From positions 1 to 18,885 of the forward strand of contig JABANP010000759.1 in NCBI GenBank assembly GCA_013115135.1: a stretch of 18,885 bases of DNA, written 5' to 3'. Shown one piece after another: positions 9,477 through 17,200 of the stretch (its first letter is position 1; the number at the start of each line of letters is the position of its first letter). The notes beneath the pieces were generated by a model. The model was given only the letters and a program-made list of their open reading frames with translations. It ran no database searches and was not told the origin of the DNA. The position numbers and the translations under genes are program-made. The stretch is from Perkinsus olseni. Lineage: Eukaryota; Perkinsozoa; Perkinsida; Perkinsidae.

Positions 9477-9859
9477 ATGGTATCTTCGGAAACACCGGCT
9501 GAGCAAGGGGATAAGGTGAACAGGATCTCCCTCAAGACTTCCTAGGGGTGTACCTTCCTTGCATGAGTTAACCTCAGGTCGCATCAGATAGCTCAGCCTC
9601 GTCGAGGGAGAGTACCGAAGGCAAGAGCAGTTCCAACAAAGGTGATGAGCCGGAGAATGGACGCCCATCCGGTCCGGTTCCTTGGATTGCCTCGCTCGTG
9701 ATAGGATCTCGTTTGAGGATATCCTCACCTGAACTCATCGTACTGCCTCGTCTTCTCTTGCCGAAGCTTCCAAGAGGTCGCCCGAGAGTTTCCCCACTAT
9801 TGCGAAAGGAAGATAGGCGCGAACTGCGGTGTCCAGCATTTACCTCATCATCTCAGTAG
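9477..9859 (+). CDS. Gene F: small two-exon protein, unknown
   Basis: The ATG at 9477 gives MVSSETPAEQGDK up to donor 9516. A 62-nt GT..AG intron ends at 9577 (gagttaacctcag), and exon 2 (9578-9859) stays open for 93 codons to TAG, for 106 aa in all. It begins Ser/Glu-rich (VASDSSASSRESTEGKSSSN), continues GDEPENGRPSGPVPW, then turns basic and Pro/Leu-rich. Exon 2 may hide further introns: a 63-nt GT..AG segment at about 9642-9704 is itself in frame, and other frames there are also open. It could be the 5' part of the following CCCH gene, whose first ATG lies about 90 bp on. No family is recognised. Confidence 0.35.
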
Positions 9860-9949
9860 AGATTCCTACGGACAATAGACTTTTTTTGATGCTTCGGAGT
9901 CCTCAGTACCTTCGGTGACTTGGGAGTAGTAGAAGCGGCACGGCCGACA

Positions 9950-11486
9950 ATGTCAGGGCGTCGTGCTATTAACGAACTGCGTGTGTGCATGTTCACGGAT
10001 TGGTTCCATGTTACAGGTTCCGTTGACGAGAGGTATACGGGAGCGGGTGATAACGCATCAAATGCATCATTAGGAGCCTCCCGAAGGTGAGCCCCTGCAT
10101 CATACCATCTCTCCCCCAAATCGTGTCAGGCGACCCAGTCTAGAGCGGCAGTCTGGTATCCGATATATCCCTCTTGGAATTCGCCATGACACCTTCGAAG
10201 TGGAGCGTCACCAAAGGCTCCTAAAGACTAAGTCAGGCTCTGATCATCCTGATCATACCCTCCTTCTCATCAGATTGATCGTTTTAGGTTCTGCCGCTAC
10301 GGCCCCAACTGTGAGTTCGCTCGGAAGGGTCAATGCTTCTTCGTACACTCGCCGCAGGAGTTGAAATACCGCCCACCCAAACCGATAGGATACCCGGTAG
10401 TAGCATCGCTGCGGTGCGGGCAAGGAGGATTTGCGCTGCTGTGTGGGGTCCTCGAAGAATGATTTTCCACCTCTGGTCCCTGTGCGAATAATGGAATACC
10501 TGGGATTCGAACCCGGGACCTCGTTTGTTGTCACTGAGACACCGAAGAGCTTGATAACATTGAATGGCTGAACAGGTGAGGCCCCGTGGCTCCCAGTATG
10601 ATGAGTATGACGACTTTTTATTACGGCGAAGCTGAGAATGATTATTACTTTGACGACCAATACTACGGACAAGGGCAGGATGTGTCGTCCGCGGATTATG
10701 AGCGTAGTGGAATTAATAATGAAGTGAGTGCATGCCCGTCTGCCTCCTCCTGGGATCAGTCCCTGGTCAGCCCGAGAGAGAGAGGAAGGCAACGCCCAAC
10801 ACCACTGAGCCAGCACTCATTGCGATGGAATTGGCAGTTCAAGTGGTCTGGGATTGTGGGGACTTCGCCTTCACTTCGTTCGCTCCTTCGACTGTGGCCT
10901 GCTCTGAGTAGGGATGGTATCGCCATCTTGCACGCATACGTATTAAAAAGCGCTGATGAGGGTTTGTCGGCAACTTTGTGATGGTAGATTCGTGACTTTG
11001 CCACCACGCCTGAGCGGCTGCAGCTGTTGATACAAGCGATGGGCGTCCTGGCTTCGAGCGAGGCAACAGACGAGAACGGAGGAGGTAGTAGCAGCAGATG
11101 GCATGGCCTGTTACACCGCGCCACGCATGAATGACATGAAGAGAGCCCCTCTGTCTGGAGGGTAGTGTAACAACCTTCCTCTGGAGCCCAATAGCCCTCG
11201 TCGGCCTACGAGCGTCCTTCCAGGTGCGGTCGCCAATGTAGCCCTGACGCTGGCAGCATCTTTAGGAGTACCATCACCAACCGCCTCCAATGCCATCACT
11301 CAGCGCCTAACTGTGTCACCATCAGTAGGACCTTCTTCGGCTTCACATGACGGGCTTATCCCTGAGCAGGTCGAGGGGCATCCAGGGGCCCTCCCAGAAG
11401 AGGTCAAAAACAAGTTCAAGATGTCCCCTGAGATTGCTGGATCCGCGGAGACAGATGTTCCCGGCGGCTCCTGTGCCCAGCAGTGA
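9950..11486 (+). CDS. CCCH zinc-finger protein, multi-exon (draft model)
   Basis: The ATG at 9950 starts MSGRRAINELR. Exons: 9950-9980, 10017-10086, 10130-10199, 10274-10396, 10458-10475, 10577-10723, 10771-10877, 10912-10939, 10988-11084, and a terminal open block from about 11181 to TGA at 11484. Introns are GT..AG, mostly 34-74 nt, with one of 101 nt holding a tRNA-like fragment. Exon 4 encodes FRFCRYGPNCEFARKGQCFF then VHSPQEL: C-X5-C-X7-C-X3-H, a CCCH finger expected to bind RNA. Flanks are low-complexity (GAGDNASNASLGASR; YYGEAENDYYFDDQYYGQGQ) as in RNA-binding proteins. Later exons read FATTPERLQLLIQAMGVLAS and a Ser/Pro/Ala-rich end. The exon at 10577 needs one frame shift at the t run 10615-10619 (YDEYDDF, then YYGEAEND), a likely base-call indel. 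The join from 11084 to 11181 is unresolved. Confidence 0.55.
10480..10550 (-). other. tRNA-like fragment inside a CCCH-gene intron
   Basis: On the minus strand ggttcgaatcc (10513-10503) is a perfect B-box, with a cccggg/ccc arm and a weak A-box-like ggtgtctcagtg about 30 nt upstream. It lies in the 101-nt intron 10476-10576, the longest of that gene. It shares cagtgac upstream and ccattatt downstream of the box with the fragment at 8455-8500. No cloverleaf closes. Probably a tRNA-derived SINE relic. Confidence 0.4.
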
Positions 11487-12548
11487 TATCAATAATCGGC
11501 CAACGAGGGTTGATGAGCGAAAGATACAGAATACGTCAGTTCGTTTGCCGTATCACTAGATTTTTTTTCTTGATTTTCCTGCCTTATTTCCGATGTGCAC
11601 CATTGGTCGTGGTTTTCGTCGTCGTCGTCGTGTTGGTTGTTAGCGTCCTCCTTCTCATCGTTGTTCAACTTGGTCATTTGGTGTAATTTCGATACCACAA
11701 CCCTCCCAGGGTGTTACTGATGTTACCAACTCATCTCAATCGATGAGTTGCCGTCGGCAGTTTGTTGGTGGTGAATGATAGACAAAGTAGACAAACCCAA
11801 TAAACTTCGATGATACCTTCACGGAGGGCGGAGTAGGTACGCGAATTCTGATCGAGGGATCACGGGTATTGATTTGAATCAGGGTTTGATTGCGATGCTA
11901 CATTCAAATCTGGGCTTGATCTGCGGGGCCTGGCCCAGATTACTGAAATCTGATTGAAATGCATGATTAGTGATCTTGATCACTGACCCATGAGCCGGAT
12001 CAATGGTTGACGATTGTGGTCGTTGATTTGTGATTGCAATCATCAATCGAATCATGATCGTGACTAATAATCAATGGAAGCTTTCCTCATACGAGAAAAA
12101 TCAACTGTTTCTGATGCAAATGGCTGATGCTAATTATAATCGCGTGTGAGATCAGAAACTGATTAACGCATCTGATTGTTCAATCACAATCCCCCTCCGA
12201 GTCAGGATCCGGATAGGAAGGAACAATAGGAAATGGTGTTCACCTCTTCAGAAGGGAAGAACGTGCCAGAGAGTCTTGGCTTGGATTACCTTCGTCGTGG
12301 TTTACTCCCGCCCATCGGCCGAAATACGAGCTCACATTGCCCTCGAATCGTTGAATACGGCTGCGACGCTAACATGAATGCTAACATGCCTGGTGTAAAA
12401 TACCCACAACAGTCTCCCTCGTGTTGAGCTAGTTATAGAAACGGGTGGGGGCAAGCGAGATAATAGGCATTACAACCACACAATTTGTTCACGTGCGTCT
12501 ATTTTGTTTACGTGTCTTTCATTGAGCTGACGAGATCTTAAAATTGAT
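11487..12548. other. Mostly non-coding stretch with a GATT/AATC-rich tract
   Basis: I see no convincing gene here. 11564-11571 is a t run and 11617-11631 a short gtc microsatellite. On the minus strand around 11489-11677 an acidic frame (NNDEKEDANNQHDDDDENHD) is open but is probably the shadow of that repeat. From 11850 to 12190 the sequence is unusually rich in gatt, aatc and gatc, with short palindromes: agtgatc-tt-gatcact (11969-11984), tgattgcaatca (12031-12042), and gtttctgat/atcagaaac (12107-12115 with 12151-12159). Confidence 0.6.
12233..12427 (+). CDS. Small open frame, 64 codons, doubtful
   Basis: ATG to TGA encodes 64 residues, beginning MVFTSSEGKNVPESLGLDYL and ending near NMPGVKYPQQSPSC. 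Composition is protein-like, but there is no recognisable domain, and it could be one exon of something larger or chance. It lies between the palindromic tract and the right 195-bp repeat. Confidence 0.2.
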   Translation: MVFTSSEGKNVPESLGLDYLRRGLLPPIGRNTSSHCPRIVEYGCDANMNANMPGVKYPQQSPSC

Positions 12549-12550
12549 AC

Positions 12551-12745
12551 TTAACCGCTCAGCAATACCCACACCCTGTCCTCGTAAAGGATGGATCATC
12601 GAAGTCGAGTACATGACTGTACTGACTAAACCTCCATTAGGGTGGGAGTATACAACTCCTCATCACGGTTTAGGGTTTTGTCAAGAGTACTCTTGTGAAC
12701 GAAAGGATATCACTACATAAGTGATCCTGTTCGAGTACAGTCGAC
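12551..12745 (-). repeat. 195-bp dispersed repeat, right copy (inverted)
   Basis: The reverse complement of the repeat at 6227-6420, from ttaaccgctc to cagtcgac. Differences seen: t/a in gat[t/a]tcc, one extra t near ataccccaccc, c/g in aca[c/g]tcatg, c/t in gac[c/t]tcg, and two in the ccttcacaagg segment. The same 14-bp palindrome is conserved. It ends 30 bp from a possible splice donor of the minus-strand cyclophilin-like exon. Confidence 0.92.
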
Positions 12746-12775
12746 GGCTCACCATGCCTCGGAGGTGCCCCCTAC

Positions 12776-12975
12776 TCAGTGTGTTCTCTACGAGGAGTGG
12801 TAGGAGAGACCGACACAAAGAATTGTCCCCCGTTATGCCGTCCGGTAAAAGAGCTCAAAATGCTAGATACTGTAGCACGCATAGGCTTTACTGCTCGGGA
12901 AACCTACTTGTGTCCCTGAGTAGCCCAGTGGCGGCCGCGATCGCTCAAACACGAACCAGTCTCATCGCCGCCTCT
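12776..12975 (-). pseudogene. Cyclophilin-type PPIase exon remnants
   Basis: On the minus strand a frame reads RGGDETGSC up to a donor at 12907. A 45-nt GT..AG intron (12907-12863) leads to exon 12862-12776, reading ILSSFTGRHNGGQFFVSVSP then TTPRREHTE. Cyclophilins carry GGD-x-TG, then LSMAN, then NGSQFFI-x-x-x-PT with HT a few residues on. The order and the NG-x-QFF and PT..HT spacing fit; the HxGPG and MAN residues do not. Upstream, HRGLCVN (compare FHRV) is one base out of frame. So this is a divergent or decayed peptidyl-prolyl isomerase. No matching downstream exon was found, and the 195-bp repeat begins 30 bp past its end. Confidence 0.38.
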
Positions 12976-13149
12976 TATTTACGCATAAACCTCGATGGCC
13001 CAGCCCTGCTACGAAGCTCTCGAGCCCACGAGCATCGCGTTGTTTACCTCATGAAACGTGAATATCTTACTCGGTTTCCTTCAAGCTCCTTTCCCCCGCA
13101 TGATGACCCAGTGGGTGAACCTTACTCATCACGAACACAAGAACTGCAG

Positions 13150-13361
13150 CTATAATTCTCGACACCGAAGTGGTTGGGATTGGACATCATCGTGCAAGCC
13201 TTCAATCAAAGGAGTATCTTTCCATTTGAGTAGCTCATAAATACCGCGACCTTCCTCGAAAATCTTAGCCACATGATGCATCATTGCCCGTTTGAGAAAA
13301 GGAGTGTCCGGCTCGGCAGCTAGACGGAGGCCTACCCGCTGGCGAGCCCTAGAACCGCAGC
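13150..13361 (-). CDS. Truncated minus-strand exon against the LTR
   Basis: Reading leftward from the retrotransposon edge, a frame is open for about 70 codons: it contains RLAAEPDTPFLKRAMMHHVA, then KIFEEGRGIYELLKWKD, then TPLIEGLHDD, and ends at TAG 13152-13150. A donor gtccaatc follows GLHDD at 13185. Composition is clearly protein-like but I do not recognise the family. The frame is still open at the LTR boundary, so its 5' part would be displaced by the insertion and lie beyond the window. It could be the same gene as the cyclophilin-like exons or a separate one. Confidence 0.35.
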
Positions 13362-13538
13362 TGTTGAGTGCTGGTGGGTAATCCCGCTTATTGAGTTAAC
13401 ACGAGACGGACTTGGTTAGCCTGATTCTAACTTATAAATTACAATTACAATTACAGTACTAGCGCGAGGCTAGATATCTTAGCGTAGCACAAGGGGGAGC
13501 GACTCCATAGGGACAGCAACGACACAACGATCTTCACA
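13362..13538 (-). repeat. 3' LTR (177 bp)
   Basis: In element orientation it runs from tgtgaagatc to actcaaca. It matches 18709-18885 except at two bases (ttgag/ttgac near 13394 and acgga/acaga near 13409). It carries ttataa for the minus strand at 13431-13438, three tandem attaca units next to it, and caataag toward the end. Confidence 0.97.
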
Positions 13539-13547
13539 TCCCCCCCT
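13539..13547 (-). promoter_or_regulatory. Polypurine tract (plus-strand primer site)
   Basis: agggggga with seven g in a row on the minus strand ends exactly where the 3' LTR begins (tgtgaag). Position and composition are those of the RNase H-resistant primer for plus-strand DNA synthesis. Confidence 0.85.
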
Positions 13548-13568
13548 GATTGATCATCAGATCAATCA
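13547..13568 (-). other. Perfect hairpin beside the polypurine tract
   Basis: tgattgatc-atca-gatcaatca: nine perfect base pairs around a 4-nt loop, sharing one base with the polypurine tract and lying 8 bp from the integrase stop codon (13577-13579). It fills nearly all the space between the coding end and the tract. Confidence 0.7.
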
Positions 13569-13576
13569 CAACATAA

Positions 13577-14224
13577 CTACGAAAAAGCAACTACATCATC
13601 TGCTCCATAATAGGGACGCAGATTCGCACGATGCTCCGACTTCTCTACGAGAAACTTATCAGAGATAGTCACCGTAGCTCGGTCTGATAAAACTGCCTTA
13701 ACGGCAAAAGGGCCAACCCAGCCAGTGGCCATACGAACCAAAACTTTCATACCAACCGCTACCGAAGCTTGACGCAACCGTGACGGCTCCTTCTCACGCA
13801 GATCTCTCATCTTCGTCACCCAATCTCTAGTAATCATCAAATTATCACTCCGCTCACGGCATTCTTCATCAGAAGGACTCGGAGACTCTACTTGATCAGG
13901 CTGTCCTGGCCGAGGCAAAAAACTTCGCCCAAACATCAGCTCGAATGGTGTAGTATTCAGCGGTTCCGGCAATACCACATTATTCAATCTCCGCAGGACA
14001 CTCGGCACTTGATCAAACCATCTTCCCGACCTTCTGACCCCATACAACTTGAACACCTGTTTAACCTCTCTCATCCGTCTTTCGACTAAAGCATTCGAAA
14101 ACGGACTACGGGGGTTGATAAGATGGACTCGAACATTATGACGGCCAAGGCATTCTCGCGTATACTTCGACGAGAAACAACCTGCTCTGTCGGACCGTAA
14201 CTCCTTCATGAAACCAAAGGAAGA
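13577..14224 (-). pseudogene. Distal integrase, downstream of the in-frame TGA
   Basis: Same frame as the upstream Gag-Pol; five codons after the TGA comes ATG 14209, giving 210 aa to TAG 13577. It holds the second and third catalytic residues: D7 in LRSDRAG and E43 in ALVERRMREV, 35 residues apart as in D-D35-E integrases. Near the end GWVGPFAVKAVLSD is a GPY/F module typical of Ty3/gypsy elements, and the tail is short and acidic. Alone it lacks the zinc-binding part and the first Asp, so it cannot be an active integrase unless the stop is read through. Confidence 0.88.
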
Positions 14225-17200
14225 TCAGACATCCATCAACACTGATACCAGGTCTTTAGCACTCGAGCTCTTGAGACCCTTCACCACCGTATACCGTGAA
14301 AAGTGATCACACAAGACCAAACAATATGTGCAGCCTCTCGACGCTGGCAGGGGACCACATAGGTCTGCCGGAACCATCTGCCACGGGGCTTTACAGCACT
14401 CCGCATAGTCTAGCACGTTATCAGGGCACACCGAGAATGGTCGCTGTAGTAGAACATCACCACAACGCTTACAACCACGGCATATTCGCTTAATCATAGA
14501 GCGCATGCCGGGCCACCACCAGTCACGGGACACATGCCATCTCGTCGCACGGTCATTCAAATGACCAATACGATCATGATACTCCTCAACCAAGTGCTTG
14601 AGGTCACTCTCCACTACAGGATGTACCAACACTGTACGAAACTGGTCAACCGGTACGCCAGCAGTACGTACCACTCGTACAAGTACTCGGATCCCATCAC
14701 GTTCCTGAAGTCGAAAAACAGAACCATTATCAATAATCTCATTCTTCGGAGCTTGTTGACAACGTTTCACCAGACCGATCAATAAGGGATCTCTCTGTTG
14801 GCGTTCAAACAAGTCAGAGAGCTCATGACCCACCGGAACCTTCTGCACATTGGTTCTCACCACTCGCGCTTTTTGCAGCCGACCCGCCGAGCTCAATATC
14901 TCCTCCAACAAAGGGCTCATATCAGTGCCCATTCGAGATAACTTATCGGCACGAGCGTTCTCCTCCGTTCCAATATGAGAGACGGAGAAAGTCACACCCT
15001 TCAACTTGGCCTGCGCTTCAGCAGCTAACATTAGCAGCCTCCCGATAGCAACACGTTCCTGGCTACGAGTAACGGACTTGAAGGAACCTCCCTGTAACCA
15101 ACAACAAGCAACTCGGCTATCGGTCTCGACCTTAACACACTTGATACCATACTTGTCCAAGGCAAGGTCCGACAAGGATAGGAGCAGTTCCACTATACAG
15201 AAGAGTTCTTTTCGATTTATATGCCAGAACCTTCTACCACCTTTCCACCATCTTGCCCGCATACACAGTCGTTGTTGGTCTGCACCTTCTAGGAACCATA
15301 GCCACCCGTACCCCACAGTCGACGCATCACACTGAGCCACGATAGTGGTACCACATCTCACCGGAAGGTTATGGGAATGAGACACGATCCCATCTTCCAC
15401 CATCGCAAAAGCAGTCGTCAATACCTTCTTCTCCTCAGTCGAAAACAGATGCGGCTTATCCCACGCCAAAGTCCATCGACCAGCAATCATTCTGCACGTA
15501 TCTGCAGCGAGACTCCATTCTGGATGACGGCGCAAGCCGTCATGCCATTTTCCCACTACACTGAATAGCTGTCGCTTGCTGAACTTCTCCTTCACGACCG
15601 GCTTCTCGAAAGTAGCACAGCTGACGGTGAGGTGCTGCTCGGCCACATCCCAGAAAACACCCAAATGCCGCGATCGCAAGGACGAACCATGGGAGCATAA
15701 TATCACAGTTTTAGAAGCTGGAATCGGCAGACCATGGAGCGCAGCCAACTCCCTTATCACGAGCACAGCGCGTCTCACTTTCGATGATGTCCCTATCAAA
15801 GTCAGATCATCAAGATAGGCCCAAGAGTATACGCCGTCCAGGACGCCTGCCTGCTTGGCTAAGGCCAATATTCTCAGGACGAACGCTTCTAACCCACTTG
15901 GCCCAGCCGCTAGGCCGAATATTAATCGACTAGTGCTGTACCATTTATTGCACGTTCTCAACCAAAGGCGAGTCGGGCAACCGGAAGAACTACACAGACG
16001 AAGCCGATAAAATGCACGGCTTATATCGAGACAAGCCATGCATACACCATCATCATGATCAGTCTCATTATTCGTCTCGCTAACAGCGTTCACTGCAAGA
16101 GCAATCTCACTCAAAATAGCACCAACATTCTCACCAGCATAGCTGGCCTTCTCCATCCGACTATTCAAGCGGCGACAATCCGCTACCGGCCTCATTACCG
16201 TACTTTTCAGACTACTCTGCGGTAGACCAAAGATGATAATAGGATCATCATTGTTGTAGTAGTTACCCTTCTCTACACTCCCAGCCAATTCTTCCCTCTT
16301 CCACCAAGAGTTGGCAATGTAGGAGTCTATCTCTTTAAAATATAGACGTTTTTGCTCTGTCGACAGCTTAGATAACAGAGCCGAACTGTAGTCTACCACT
16401 TTATTCGTCTCCTCAGTAGCACATAAATTCGGGAGCCTCACTTCACAAACATACCGCTGCCCGGGACAGTCGATCACATCGTCAGCACGGACCTCGCGTA
16501 CACGGTAGAAGTAATTTGGCGCTGCTGGCACCCTGCGCCAATCGAACACATAGGAGTCACATTTAGGCTCATCATTCTCACCGTTGGGAGTGTACGACTC
16601 AACTTCACTGGGAGTTTCTCCACTGGCCAACTCCTCTATATCACTAGAGACTGCATACGAGTCCCCACAACAACGTACCGCCAGGATATCCGGCACCACG
16701 GACTCAGTCGTGACAGTAGTATCAGAGCTCTGGTCGCACAAGAGCTTACTCTTCTGGCCCTCACTCACGAAGCTTGTTGAAATACGGACCCCTTGCTCAC
16801 ACTCGCTGATGGTAACGGAAGTCCCCAACCTCGCCAGAAGCTTGACACCCCAGATCACCGAAGGGCATAGGCCTTGCACAACATAAAAAGGATGAACCAA
16901 GGTGACACCATTACTGAATCTCAGTGCCAACTTCACCATCCCAGCAACTGCCTTCATACTACCATCGGCCAACTGAATAGAAGAACTCGTCTTCTCCAAA
17001 GAAATGACCGATGCGCTCGACGACTGCAAGGCACAATATCTCTCATACGACAATAAGGCATCAGCTGCACCTGTATCAACCAGCCCTCGTAGTGGAACAC
17101 CCTCCCACCACGCAGTAAGTATAGCACCACCAACATCTTCTTCTTGACCACTCTGACTGTTCTGAAACGTAACGGTTCTCGAAGGGATAATAACCGTCTC

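Noticed and set aside
10253..10816. 187-codon minus-strand frame over the CCCH gene
   Set aside because: Antisense to the zinc-finger exons; its VPGSNP stretch comes from the tRNA-like motif.
12233..12430. Missing cyclophilin C-terminal exon on the minus strand (YFGRWAGV)
   Set aside because: Only the FGR triplet fits; the following residues do not match the family.
6227..12745. A single large TIR DNA transposon (Mutator-like) bounded by the 195-bp repeats
   Set aside because: The interior holds host genes (COX19, BolA) and no recognisable transposase; outer ends show no target duplication.
12721..13155. 144-codon plus-strand frame opposite the cyclophilin-like exons
   Set aside because: Begins inside the 195-bp repeat, shows no domain, and the minus strand gives better family matches and splice sites.
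14225..14227. TGA reassigned to an amino acid in this genome
   Set aside because: COX19 and BolA both end naturally at TGA, and only one TGA occurs in the whole Gag-Pol frame.
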